Of a stretch of DNA of 64,000 nt, positions 26,224 through 35,127 are shown piece by piece (positions within the stretch are counted from its first letter, which is position 1; the number at the start of each line of letters is the position of its first letter). The DNA lies in assembly GCA_013289835.1 (NCBI GenBank), contig JABCZG010000009.1, positions 62,001 to 126,000 of the forward strand. The letters are read 5' to 3'. Under the pieces are notes generated by a model. It worked only from the letters and a program-made list of their open reading frames with translations. It searched no databases and was not told the DNA's origin. Made by a program: the position numbers and the translations under genes. The DNA comes from Acidobacteriota bacterium. Its GTDB lineage: Bacteria; Acidobacteriota; Terriglobia; Acidiferrales; UBA7541.

Positions 26224-27423
26224 TTAAGACGCCGCAGCCGCTGCCACCGCCAATTGCGCCACTTCTTCCCTTGCCATTCGACGCGCTTCCGCATCCGCCG
26301 TAAGCACATCGTCCATCCGTTCGAATCGCACGCGCGGCGTGCGCGCCAGCACGCGTTCAATCACTTCCGGAATTCCCAGGAACGGCAGCTTGCGCTCCAG
26401 AAACGCCGCCACGGCAATTTCATCCGCGGCATTCAGCGCGCACGGAAACGCCCCGCCTTTTTTCATCGCTTCGCGCGCCAGGCGCAAACACGGAAACCGC
26501 CGCGTCGAAGCCTTCTCGAAATCCAGCCGCTTTAACCTGGTCCAATCCAACGCCAGACCCACCCGGGAATTAGATGCCACGCGCTCTGGATAGGTTAACG
26601 CATATTGGATAGGCATGCGCATGTCGGTGGGGCCAAGTTGCGCTAAGACTGAACCGTCGACAAATTCGACCATGGAGTGGATTGTGGACTGGGGATGGAT
26701 TACGACGTCGATTTGATCGGGGCGCATGCCGAAAAGCCAGCGCGCTTCGATGATTTCGAAACCTTTGTTCATCATCGTGGCGGAATCAATGGTGATGCGG
26801 TTGCCCATGCGCCAGTTGGGATGCGCCAGCGCCTGGTCCGGCGTGACGTTCGAAAGCGCAGCGAGCGGCGTCCTTCGAAACGGGCCGCCCGAGGCAGTCA
26901 GCACCAGGCGGCGCACTTCGCCGTAGGTTCCGCCGCGCAAGCATTGATGCACGGCGTTGTGCTCGCTGTCCACCGGAAGAAGGTCGCGGCCGGCTCTTTT
27001 TGCCGCGGCCATGACGAGTTCACCAGCGGCAACAAGGACTTCCTTATTCGAAAGAGCGACGGTCTTCCCGAGCTTCACGGCCTCATAGGTCGCTTCCAAG
27101 CCAACGACGCCTACCGCGGCGGAGACGACGATATCTGCATTCGAATGGGTTCCAACCGCAAGCATTCCTTCGCGGCCGTGATGAATCGCGGGCAAGGGAG
27201 AGATGCCCTTGGCGCGCAGCACGGCGGCGAGTTCATCCGCCTTCTTGGCATCGCCCACGGAGACAAGTTCAGGCCTGTGGCGCTCAATCTGGCCTGCCAG
27301 TTCGTCAAGATTCGCTCCCGCGGCCAGCGCCGCGACAATGAAGCGGCCGGGCAGAGCTTCGACGACCGAAAGGCACTGCCGTCCAATCGAACCGGTTGAA
27401 CCTAAAATGGATAACTGCTTCAC
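26224..27423 (-). CDS. dxr: 1-deoxy-D-xylulose 5-phosphate reductoisomerase
   Basis: A 399-residue NADPH-dependent enzyme making MEP, the committed step of the non-mevalonate isoprenoid pathway. Motifs: GSTGSIG (NADPH loop, residues 8-14), ALSNKEVLVAAG, metal/substrate residues in LLPVDSEHNAVHQCL, TASGGPFR, HPNWRMGNRITIDSATMMNKGFE and HPQSTIHSMVEF. The C-terminus ends in an Ala-rich stretch. Neighbouring cdsA and uppS use or process the same isoprenoid and lipid supply. Confidence 0.97.
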   Translation of the reverse strand: MKQLSILGSTGSIGRQCLSVVEALPGRFIVAALAAGANLDELAGQIERHRPELVSVGDAKKADELAAVLRAKGISPLPAIHHGREGMLAVGTHSNADIVVSAAVGVVGLEATYEAVKLGKTVALSNKEVLVAAGELVMAAAKRAGRDLLPVDSEHNAVHQCLRGGTYGEVRRLVLTASGGPFRRTPLAALSNVTPDQALAHPNWRMGNRITIDSATMMNKGFEIIEARWLFGMRPDQIDVVIHPQSTIHSMVEFVDGSVLAQLGPTDMRMPIQYALTYPERVASNSRVGLALDWTRLKRLDFEKASTRRFPCLRLAREAMKKGGAFPCALNAADEIAVAAFLERKLPFLGIPEVIERVLARTPRVRFERMDDVLTADAEARRMAREEVAQLAVAAAAAS

Positions 27424-27531
27424 GATGTCGTTCGAATCCTTTTGGAGTGCGGCAAGCTTACGCCGGCCCCGTCGGGCCGCGGCCGCTGTTTCTACTTATT
27501 CCGATAATTTACCCGCTGGAAGCCTTCTGAC

Positions 27532-28407
27532 CTACGACCTGGGGGAGTAGATCAAGATCCAATAATACCAGACAACCGGGATAGCGAGGATAAGCGCGTC
27601 AATACGGTCCAGCACTCCGCCGTGGCCTGGCAGAATACTGCCGGAATCCTTAATACCCGCACTGCGCTTATACGCCGATTCGAGAAGATCGCCAATTTGC
27701 CCGGCCACGTTGCCTAAGGCTGCCATCGCAAGCAGATGTGGAAGCGGGACGGTGAGGAATCTCGCAAAAACCATCGCGACGAGTAGCGAGCCAAGAAAAC
27801 TCGCAACCGTTCCTTCCCACGTTTTCTTAGGGCTCAGATGGGGCGCCAACGGGTGTTTGCCGATCGATCTCCCGACAAAATAACCCGCACTATCCCCCAC
27901 CCAAATTATGACCATCGAAAAGAGCAAAAGGAGCGGGCCTTGAAACGGCACCGCGTGGAGACGAACGGCATACGATAATGGAAAAGCAACGAGAATAAGT
28001 CCACTAGCGCTTACTCCGGCCGCAGGCAGCGCTTCAACCTGTGGCCGTTTGGTCCACAACGTCAGCACGGCCACACCGAGCACAAACAGGAAAAACACGT
28101 CTTGTGCCGTCGGGGAGATTCGAAATAAGAAGTCGAGATTGCGGTGCACGGTCATCCTGCGCGGGAATCCATACGTCGGTGCCATCGTCGCAAACCACTG
28201 CACAAAGATGAGGACAAGCGCGCAGGTGGCCGTCCAGAACCGATAGGCGCGGTGGCCGATGGCTTCTCCGAGAGCGAAGTATTCGAAGAGAGCAAGAAGC
28301 GTGACCAGCCCGAGTGCAAGCGCAACAATCGCCGTTGAGCCCCACAACACGATGCCAACGACAAACGGAATCAGCACGGCGGCTGTCGCTATCCGCTTCC
28401 AAGTCAT
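27532..28407 (-). CDS. cdsA: Phosphatidate cytidylyltransferase
   Basis: A 291-residue integral membrane enzyme forming CDP-diacylglycerol from phosphatidate and CTP. It has about eight hydrophobic segments and the C-terminal family signature SAYKRSAGIKDSGSILPGHGGVLDRIDALI. WVGDSAGYFVGRSIGKHPLAPHLSPKKTWEG precedes it. In most genomes it follows uppS directly; here uppS is 4.4 kb upstream, with accessory genes in between. Confidence 0.95.
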   Translation of the reverse strand: MTWKRIATAAVLIPFVVGIVLWGSTAIVALALGLVTLLALFEYFALGEAIGHRAYRFWTATCALVLIFVQWFATMAPTYGFPRRMTVHRNLDFLFRISPTAQDVFFLFVLGVAVLTLWTKRPQVEALPAAGVSASGLILVAFPLSYAVRLHAVPFQGPLLLLFSMVIIWVGDSAGYFVGRSIGKHPLAPHLSPKKTWEGTVASFLGSLLVAMVFARFLTVPLPHLLAMAALGNVAGQIGDLLESAYKRSAGIKDSGSILPGHGGVLDRIDALILAIPVVWYYWILIYSPRS

Positions 28408-28511
28408 AGAAATGGAATCCCCTGAGAAATCGCAGGACTCATATCATCACATTGAGGGAAATAAATCACGCACCACGGTAGGACCGACATTCCTGTCTAT
28501 CCAAACCGCCG

Positions 28512-30851
28512 CTAGTTGTGCGCGGGATGTTGAGTGGTCAAGTGGGACAAATACTGGGGCGGCCGGAATTCAATTGTGACGTCCTGTTGAGCTTCGATAG
28601 GCCTTTTGTTCAAGAGCGTGGGATTGTAATGCCACTGGCGAATGGCGCTCTTAGCAGCAGGAAGAAGAGAGGTCGAGCCGCTCACGAGTTTTATATCCAG
28701 CACTTGTCCGAGCTTTCCGATGGTGATGCGGACCTTTACGGTTTCCGACGATCCATATCGATCCCCAGGCCTTGGATAGCGAGGCCAAACGAAGGAGGCA
28801 AGTTCACCAGCTTGCAATCGAGCGGGTTTATGAGTCACTGCCGGTCCGCGCTCGGGAGCAATCAGAACAGAAAGTTGTGAGGTCATCGCGAATGACGAGG
28901 AGGCGGCGATCGGTTTTTCCGGCAAAGTCAGCTTGAACGGTTTGCTGCCGTCGCCCGGGCCAGTGACAAGGATTGTGGAGGGCGATGAGAGGCGCGGCGC
29001 TGCGTGCGTCGCAGGCGTTACCCTACGTGGAGCGGAATTTGCCGGCGCGTCACTGATCGGGCCGGCAGCCTTGGATGAATGTCCGGGTTGGGGATTCGCG
29101 GGTGGCGGCACGTCTGGTGCGACTAGCCCGTTCAAGCCCTTGCGCTCAGGACTGGCTTTGGGATTATCGAATTCAGTGACAGGTCGGGGCGTTATTGCTG
29201 AAGATGGTTCGACCGGTCCCACGCGGGTAGCTGAATCTTCCGGTTGGACATTGAGGGACGCGGCGGATGGGCTTTCCGAGCGCGATTCCGCCGTCGCCTG
29301 CGCTGGCGGATTTACGACTGGTGCAAGCAAGGTATTTTCCGCCGGCGGAGTGGAAGTTTGCAAAGTCGTTTCGCTTGGGCGACTAAGCAATGCGGGTGAC
29401 GTGGCATCCACAGCCAGTATGGATTCATGCGCGTCTGGGAGGCGCTTTGCGAGCGGGCCACGTGTCAGGGTGAGCCCGACGGCGACACTAACCACCGCGA
29501 ACAAAAACATTACTGCGGCAACTTGAAATCGGGATATTTCAAGAACATATAAGCGTGAGGACGCACTCTCGATGCGATCCTTTGACGGCGCGGCTTTGCC
29601 TGTTCGCACTTGCGGCCCAAAACCGGCGACTACTGCGCGGTGGCGCACTTTTTCCTGGAGCTTTTCGACAGACGATGGCGGGTTCGCATCCAGAATCTCG
29701 GGCGTCGCGATCTTCTTAGATACTTGAGAGCCAGTATGCGCAACCAGTTCGGGCGAGGAGGGTTGGTCTTGTTCGGGGAAGACACTTCCGCTCGGCTCTT
29801 CTGGAAAGTTTTCGAGGGTTGCGGGGATGAGGCTCTCAACGGGCGACGGCGTTGAGTCTTCCAATTCCGGGGCTGGCTTTTCGGACGCGATCCAATTTGA
29901 AATTTGATTGCGGGCCTCGGCGGTGAGATCAACGAACCGGATGCCTGCACTTTTTTTTGACTCTGCTAGCCATATAATCTGCGCGGAGATTTCGATGCTT
30001 TGGCTGGAGCTGGGAATTTGAAAGCGAATGTGTGGGAGGCAGTCATCGAGTACCAGGGGATCGGCTGTGGCGACGGCCATGCCTGTCTCACTTATATTGA
30101 GGACCGTGCCGGCGTTGGTCTCGTCGAGCTGAACGTGCGTGCAGGAAGCGGGAGTCGTGCGCGCCTGAAGGCGGCGGTCGCGCGTGGGATAAATCGCCTC
30201 AACCGGCGCATCGCGCTCGGCATCGGGTGCGGCTGCTTCCGCTTTTGCCGGTACGTCCGTTCCCGGCTCCCTTTTATTCCGCTGCGCGGTTTCTATGAGT
30301 GTTGCCAGCTTGCCGCCCGCCTTCGAAAGCGCGTCAAAGACGTACGCAACATTCTTCGGGTTGAACTGCAGCTGCCGGGCAGTCAGAGTCAGCCGGATGC
30401 TTTCGTCGATTTCATCTTGCTGACTTTCGGAAAGATGGTCCTGCAGGCCGGCATAGAGTGCGCCATTCTCGTAATTCTCTTTCCACTCCAGCATGGCCTG
30501 GAGCCGGCGACTGGCGTCCTTCTCCAATTCTTGTTCCAGGTGTTCTGTCGCGGCAGACTCTGCGAACACTTCTGCTTGACCGTGGGGCAGTGCCATGGTT
30601 ATTTCGGTCAATCCACCACGCAGTTCCTGAACCTTGTTGGACGGTAAAGATATTTTGTGACAGACCCACTCTCCGCGTGTCTTGTCGAAATCAATCGAGG
30701 CGCGATATTCACCCGTTTCATACTTGAAGACCGGCAACGGCTTGAGCGGAGGCCACTTGCCCGCCAGGAGCAGTTTCATCTCCGCCTGTTGCACGGGAGA
30801 CGCGAGTCCAGCAATGTTGGGCCTGGCTCGTTCGTGTTCATGCAATTTCAT
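28512..30851 (-). CDS. PilZ-domain membrane protein with C-terminal TonB-like domain
   Basis: A 779-residue multidomain protein. Residues ~1-200 are an uncharacterised region with a helical part (ATEHLEQELEKDASRRLQAMLEWKENYE). Residues ~222-325 form a PilZ domain (YPTRDRRLQARTTPAS..., VLNISETGMAVAT, QIIWLAESKKSAGIRFVDL); the R-x3-R-like ligand region and (D/N)xSxxG motif suggest c-di-GMP binding. A Pro/Ser linker, one transmembrane helix (AAVMFLFAVVSVAVGLTL, ~435-452), a long low-complexity periplasmic linker, and a TonB C-terminal-type domain follow (VWPRYPRPG, ETVKVRITIGKLGQVLDIKLVSGSTSLLPAAKSAIRQWHYNP). It may transmit a cytoplasmic c-di-GMP signal to the envelope (inference). Confidence 0.85.
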   Translation of the reverse strand: MKLHEHERARPNIAGLASPVQQAEMKLLLAGKWPPLKPLPVFKYETGEYRASIDFDKTRGEWVCHKISLPSNKVQELRGGLTEITMALPHGQAEVFAESAATEHLEQELEKDASRRLQAMLEWKENYENGALYAGLQDHLSESQQDEIDESIRLTLTARQLQFNPKNVAYVFDALSKAGGKLATLIETAQRNKREPGTDVPAKAEAAAPDAERDAPVEAIYPTRDRRLQARTTPASCTHVQLDETNAGTVLNISETGMAVATADPLVLDDCLPHIRFQIPSSSQSIEISAQIIWLAESKKSAGIRFVDLTAEARNQISNWIASEKPAPELEDSTPSPVESLIPATLENFPEEPSGSVFPEQDQPSSPELVAHTGSQVSKKIATPEILDANPPSSVEKLQEKVRHRAVVAGFGPQVRTGKAAPSKDRIESASSRLYVLEISRFQVAAVMFLFAVVSVAVGLTLTRGPLAKRLPDAHESILAVDATSPALLSRPSETTLQTSTPPAENTLLAPVVNPPAQATAESRSESPSAASLNVQPEDSATRVGPVEPSSAITPRPVTEFDNPKASPERKGLNGLVAPDVPPPANPQPGHSSKAAGPISDAPANSAPRRVTPATHAAPRLSSPSTILVTGPGDGSKPFKLTLPEKPIAASSSFAMTSQLSVLIAPERGPAVTHKPARLQAGELASFVWPRYPRPGDRYGSSETVKVRITIGKLGQVLDIKLVSGSTSLLPAAKSAIRQWHYNPTLLNKRPIEAQQDVTIEFRPPQYLSHLTTQHPAHN

Positions 30852-31429
30852 GATGCGGCCCGAAAAGTTCCACTGCTCGCAGCTAAGGCGCTAAGGGACT
30901 GCGCATGTTTGTAACACAGGTAGGGCACTTCTCGGCAGGCCAGAGAACTTTTCTGGAGGTTGGTGCTGTAGCACTTAGGGCCGGGCACGTACATCTCGTC
31001 ACCCCTTGCAGCCCCCACTTCCGTGTGGGAAGAACCCTGGTCTGATCAACTTCGCTCGTTCGTGGTCGTCACTTTCATCATGGTAGTCAGGCCTAAACCC
31101 CGCGTGGCGACATTAGTTGCGCTGCCCGGCTTCACCTGAGTTTTTTTCGACTGCCTTTCGGCGCTGGTCCTTCGAAACAAGGGAAAGCAGGCCCTTAGAA
31201 TCAACACTTAGAATCGAATCCGGGCGCTAAATCCCTTTGTTTTCAATGTAAAACAAGCATTTTCAGTGGTCTGGAGGAGAGGGTTTGAATTACCCATCAC
31301 CTACCAGAATCTGCCACAACAGGCAGGATTGTGGTAACAAAATATCCAGCCCGCCTCGGATACCGGCGATCAAAGGCGAGGGAAGCCAATATACCAACCG
31401 GGGTCCAAAGACCCGCCAACGACCAAATT
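30852..31429. other. Intergenic region upstream of the PilZ-TonB gene
   Basis: About 580 bp without a well-supported gene. It holds short inverted motifs and, near 31275-31300, a GGTCTGGAGGAGAGGGTTTGAA stretch that vaguely recalls a tRNA 3' end. It presumably contains the promoter of the 30851 gene, which I could not pin down. Confidence 0.4.
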
Positions 31430-31612
31430 TCAGGGTGCCACCGCGCACTCAGCGCGGCGTGGCTGGGAAACGTAGAAGGCGAGGAATACAAGGAAAAAAT
31501 AGCACAGGGCAACGGCCTGCACGCATCCCTTCAAGTAGTCCCAACCCTCGTCAAGGCCCTTACGCATTAACCATCCAACGAAAATCATCCATAATTCGTG
31601 GTGCATTGCCAT
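31430..31612 (-). CDS. 60-residue predicted membrane peptide
   Basis: It starts 4 bp after the stop of the 31617 gene on the same strand. The peptide has one convincing transmembrane helix (CVQAVALCYFFLVFLAFYV) between a charged N-terminal segment (LMRKGLDEGWDYLK) and a short tail. A second minus-strand frame (31297-31512) continues with membrane-like sequence (LWTPVGILASLAF), so the original gene may have been longer and frameshifted. The function is unknown. Confidence 0.45.
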   Translation of the reverse strand: MAMHHELWMIFVGWLMRKGLDEGWDYLKGCVQAVALCYFFLVFLAFYVSQPRRAECAVAP

Positions 31613-31616
31613 CTGC

Positions 31617-31850
31617 TCACAGGTTCAAATCAACCACTTGGCCACTTTTTGGAAGTGGGGCCGCCGCATAATACTCTCTGATTTTATCCTCTGGCTTATC
31701 GAGAATTTCCAGATTGTCGAGCGTGAGCCGGGCTTCAAACACGATGGGTTTGCTATCCACAGATGCGCTTACCCTGTAACTTATCATATCTTTGAAATGA
31801 TCGCCTTCCATAGAGCGGCCCAGCGGCATAACCTTTACTTTTCTGGTCAT
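31617..31850 (-). CDS. Small protein of unknown function
   Basis: A 77-residue soluble protein (TRKVKVMPLGRSMEGDHFKDMISYRVSASVDSKPIVFEARLTLDNLEILDK...). The start at 31850 is set by a perfect AAGGAGG 8 bp upstream; another ATG at 31901 is only weakly supported. It has alternating beta-type sequence and no recognisable motif. It sits between two other accessory genes on the same strand, probably cotranscribed. Confidence 0.65.
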   Translation of the reverse strand: MTRKVKVMPLGRSMEGDHFKDMISYRVSASVDSKPIVFEARLTLDNLEILDKPEDKIREYYAAAPLPKSGQVVDLNL

Positions 31851-31903
31851 AGGACTGTCCTCCTTGAAATCAACTATGTCAGAGTCGAAGGTTCGGGGCA
31901 TTG

Positions 31904-32743
31904 CTAGGCCTTTTTGTCCTCGTAGCCAACGCCATTGTGTTTGTCGAGGAAGCCCAAGCCTCTTGGCTCGACGAAAAAACCGGAGTCAGCAAACCAGTGC
32001 CTACTAGGGACAAACGGGTCCCTATAGTGGAGGCGAACTCGGACGCATACGTACTTACGCAACTTTCTAATCTCAAAGGCTTCTTGGTCAGTAACGTCGT
32101 TTCTCAGAGGGACATTGATATTTTGTGGAGAGTCGGGATACAGGACGGAAACTACACCGCACTTGACGTAGTCCGCTTCGTCAGTAAAATCCCCAGTGGT
32201 GTCCGGTCGAACCTCTATCCAGCTTTCATACCTATAGTCGGTAGCGGGCGTGAGTCCTTTATTGGTCACTCTCAGTACTACCCTTCGCCTACTGGAGTCC
32301 GCAAAAAATGTTTGCCACGGGTGTTCAGCAGCGTCGGCTACTATTCTAGGGCGTTGGGATTCTGCGAGAACGTTAGTTTGCCCCTCAATGGCCCTGAGCG
32401 TTCTAATGGCAAAGCACACACCAAAACCGCCGATAATGACGAGCAGACCTGTCAAGATGTCGTAAGCAAGGGACAGCTTGTCGGCTCTAGTCCAAGGTTC
32501 GTATTTTTTTGCTGCTTGGTCTCTATCTTGGGCCTTGTTGTTGGCGCTTTTGGTGGCGCTATCTTCTTTGGTGGGTGCGTTGATGGCAGTTTCAGACGGA
32601 AGTGGGGCGGCGGGTTTTTGGCTGTCCTTGGATATTTGAGTTTTTGTCTCAGCCTTCTCACCATGGTCCTTGATTGTCTGCCTTGGAGCTGGCGGCGCTG
32701 TCTGCAAGATGGTCAAGAACACAGCGAAGAAGATGGCGCTCAT
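31904..32743 (-). CDS. Membrane-anchored protein of unknown function
   Basis: A 279-residue protein. An N-terminal hydrophobic segment (SAIFFAVFLTILQ) may be a signal. A Lys/Ala/Pro-rich low-complexity region to about 85 follows, then a transmembrane helix (KLSLAYDILTGLLVIIGGFGVCFAI) with a short helix TLRAIEGQTNVLAESQRPRI. A C-terminal beta-rich domain (RRVVLRVTNKGLTPATDYRYESWIEV; VCVRVRLHYRDPFVPSRHWFADSGFFVE) completes it. 'AESQRPRI..' followed by a VTNxGxxPA domain is a recurrent layout in uncharacterised bacterial membrane proteins. It is inserted downstream of uppS. Confidence 0.7.
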   Translation of the reverse strand: MSAIFFAVFLTILQTAPPAPRQTIKDHGEKAETKTQISKDSQKPAAPLPSETAINAPTKEDSATKSANNKAQDRDQAAKKYEPWTRADKLSLAYDILTGLLVIIGGFGVCFAIRTLRAIEGQTNVLAESQRPRIVADAAEHPWQTFFADSSRRRVVLRVTNKGLTPATDYRYESWIEVRPDTTGDFTDEADYVKCGVVSVLYPDSPQNINVPLRNDVTDQEAFEIRKLRKYVCVRVRLHYRDPFVPSRHWFADSGFFVEPRGLGFLDKHNGVGYEDKKA

Positions 32744-32843
32744 GATGGAGGCTCTTTATCTTCGCTCATGGACTGGATAGTACCACAAGGCGAACACAAA
32801 GCGAACGAACGTCGCGGATGGAATCAGGATCAATGGAGCAGGA

Positions 32844-33689
32844 TCAATGACCGGCGGCGCGCACTGGCTTTTCGTCGGAGGGCTCGCCTTCGCGAATGCC
32901 GCCGTAGCGGCGCTCGCGTTTCTGAAATTCCAGGAGTGCCTCAAGCAGCCTTGCTCGATTGAAATCGGGCCAAAGTGTTTCCGTTACGAAGATTTCCGCA
33001 TAGGCAATCTGCCACAGCAAGAAATTGCTCACGCGCATTTCGCCGCTGGTGCGAATCAGCAAATCCGGATCCGGCAGCCCTTCGGTGTAGAGGTGGCTTG
33101 CCAACTGCTCCTCGGTGACCTTCTCCGAGGTTCCGTGGCCGTTGCGCTGCGCAAGAATCGCATTCAGGGCGTCCACAATTTCCGCGCGGCCTCCATAATT
33201 CAGAGCCACGCACAGGACCATGCCTTTGTTGTTCGCGGTTTTCTCCATGGCATCGCGCACATCGTTCTGCACGCCCATAGGAAGTTCATCGATGCGGCCA
33301 AGAAAGCGCATGCGGATATTGTTCTTTTGAAGGAGCGGCATCTCCTTGCGGAGATATTCGCGCAACAGCTGCATCAGGAAATCGATTTCGGTCTTGGGCC
33401 GCCGCCAGTTTTCCACCGAGAAGGCGTAGAGGGTCAGCGCTTCCAGTTTCAGGCGCGCGCAGGTCTCGATCGTGGTCCGGGCAGACTGTGTTCCGGAGCG
33501 ATGCCCGGCGATCCGCGGCAGGTGGCGCTTCTGCGCCCAGCGACCATTTCCGTCCATGATGACGGCCACGTGGCGCGGCAGCCGGGTCAAGTCCAGCTTT
33601 TCGAGAAGCTGCGATTCTTCCGCGGTCACCGGTCCGAGTTCGCTGGGGGTCGCAATCTGCAGTGTTTTATGTGATTTGGTGTGTAGCAC
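32844..33689 (-). CDS. uppS: Undecaprenyl diphosphate synthase (isoprenyl transferase)
   Basis: A 281-residue cis-prenyltransferase making the C55 lipid carrier for peptidoglycan and O-antigen. Motifs: HVAVIMDGNGRWAQKRHLPRIAGHRSG (catalytic Asp), TLYAFSVENWRRP, ALNYGGRAEIVDA, DPDLLIRTSGEMRVSNFLLWQIAYAEIFVTETLWPDF. It is about 30 residues longer than E. coli UppS because of an N-terminal extension. It would head the cdsA-dxr-rseP operon, from which it is now separated by 4.4 kb of accessory DNA. Confidence 0.96.
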   Translation of the reverse strand: MLHTKSHKTLQIATPSELGPVTAEESQLLEKLDLTRLPRHVAVIMDGNGRWAQKRHLPRIAGHRSGTQSARTTIETCARLKLEALTLYAFSVENWRRPKTEIDFLMQLLREYLRKEMPLLQKNNIRMRFLGRIDELPMGVQNDVRDAMEKTANNKGMVLCVALNYGGRAEIVDALNAILAQRNGHGTSEKVTEEQLASHLYTEGLPDPDLLIRTSGEMRVSNFLLWQIAYAEIFVTETLWPDFNRARLLEALLEFQKRERRYGGIREGEPSDEKPVRAAGH

Positions 33690-33783
33690 GGCGCGTTTTA
33701 GGGCTTTCTGGCAAAACCTCTTTACGCCGTAAAGTTAACACACGCTTTGGCAGTCGCGCAATGGCATGGTGCCGTTTCGAACA

Positions 33784-35106
33784 TCATGGCGCCGGCGGTG
33801 AGCCGGATTGGAAAATGGCGGTGTAGGTGAGGACCAACGTCAAGGCGATCATGGCGATGGCCGTCACCCAGGCCACGATGTTGAAGGTGATGGTGTTCAC
33901 GTACTCGCCCATCAGGTCGCGGCGATTTACCAGCAGCAAAATAAAAATCACTACGACCGGCAGCCAAATGCCGTTGCCCACTTGCGAGAAGATCAGAATC
34001 TTCCAGAGCGGCGCATTAGGCAGCAACACGACGCCCGCGCCCACGACGATCAAGATGGTATAGAGCCAGTAGAAGATGGGAGCTTCTTTGAATTTGTGAT
34101 CGAGACCCGCTTCAAAGCCAAGCCCTTCGCAAATCACGTGTGCGGTAGACAGCGGCAGAATCGAGGCGGCGAAAAGCGAAGCGTTCAGCAATCCGAACGC
34201 AAAAAGAACCCCCGCGCCCTTCCCTGCCAGAGGGATGAGTGCTTGCGCGGCTTGCGCAGCGTCGGTGATGTCCCGGTGCCCGGAAACGTAGAGCGTGGCG
34301 GCCGTACATACGATGATGAAGAACACGATGAGCATGCAGCTGATGCTCCCAATCAAAACGTCCGCGCGCGCCTGAGGGTACTGGCGCGGGCCAACTTTTT
34401 TCTCGACGAATCCCGCCTGCAGGTAGAAGAATTGCCAAGGAGCAATCGTGGTTCCCACAAGCCCCGTCAGCATGAGGAGGTAGCCCGATTCAAAGCGCAT
34501 ATTGGGAATCACGGTTTGCTTCGCGGCGATCAGCCAGTCCGGCTTGGCCAGAAACGCCGAAAATACGTAGGACAAATACAAGACGCACGCAAAGAGAAAA
34601 ATGACCTCTACCTGCCGGTAGGTCCCCCGGATGACCAGGACCCACACGAGGATGGCCGCGAGCGGCACCGCTATGTACTTGCTGACTCCAAAAATCTGCA
34701 TGGAGGCGGCCACACCGGCGAATTCCGCGACCACGTTGGCCAGGTCCACAAAGAAGCCGGTGATCATCACAAAAAACGTCGGGCGGAATCCGAACTCCTC
34801 GCGGATGAGATCGGAGAGCCCTTTGCCGGTGACCACGCCCATGCGCGCGCACATTTCTTCCGTAACGTAGAGTGCGATGGTCATGGGAATGAGCGACCAC
34901 AGCAGGGCGTAGCCGTATTGCGCTCCCGCTTGCGTGTAGACCGAGATTCCGCCCGCATCGTTATCTACGTTCGAAGTGATCAGCCCGGGGCCGACCACGG
35001 CGAGCAGCAGCGTCAAACGGTGCCGCAATCCACGGAGCTTCTTCTGCAAATCCGTGTCGCCGGTACGCACTTGCTCAAATCTCGAAGTTATGGCCTTCCA
35101 GTCCAT
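33784..35106 (-). CDS. Nramp-family divalent metal transporter, non-canonical
   Basis: A 440-residue inner-membrane protein of 11 or so helices. Nramp-like features are GPGLITSNVDNDAGG in TM1 and GLVGTTIAPWQFFYLQAGFVEKK in TM6, plus AEFAGVAASM in TM3. The TM1 DPGN motif is D48-N-D-A, and the TM6 MPH motif is A222-P-W, so the methionine that favours Mn/Fe over Mg/Ca is missing. Related Nramp-like magnesium transporters show the same kind of change. It starts 21 bp after the stop of a PRC-MgtE_N-CBS gene, which points to Mg2+ or Mn2+ transport gated by a separate sensor subunit (inference). Confidence 0.88.
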   Translation of the reverse strand: MDWKAITSRFEQVRTGDTDLQKKLRGLRHRLTLLLAVVGPGLITSNVDNDAGGISVYTQAGAQYGYALLWSLIPMTIALYVTEEMCARMGVVTGKGLSDLIREEFGFRPTFFVMITGFFVDLANVVAEFAGVAASMQIFGVSKYIAVPLAAILVWVLVIRGTYRQVEVIFLFACVLYLSYVFSAFLAKPDWLIAAKQTVIPNMRFESGYLLMLTGLVGTTIAPWQFFYLQAGFVEKKVGPRQYPQARADVLIGSISCMLIVFFIIVCTAATLYVSGHRDITDAAQAAQALIPLAGKGAGVLFAFGLLNASLFAASILPLSTAHVICEGLGFEAGLDHKFKEAPIFYWLYTILIVVGAGVVLLPNAPLWKILIFSQVGNGIWLPVVVIFILLLVNRRDLMGEYVNTITFNIVAWVTAIAMIALTLVLTYTAIFQSGSPPAP

Positions 35107-35127
35107 CGCCGTGTTTGGAGCTCCTCG

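Noticed and set aside
31275..31300. tRNA-like 3' end (GGAGGAGAGGGTTTGAA) as a possible attachment site
   Set aside because: The T-arm loop is too large on the complementary strand, no cloverleaf could be drawn, and no integrase is nearby.
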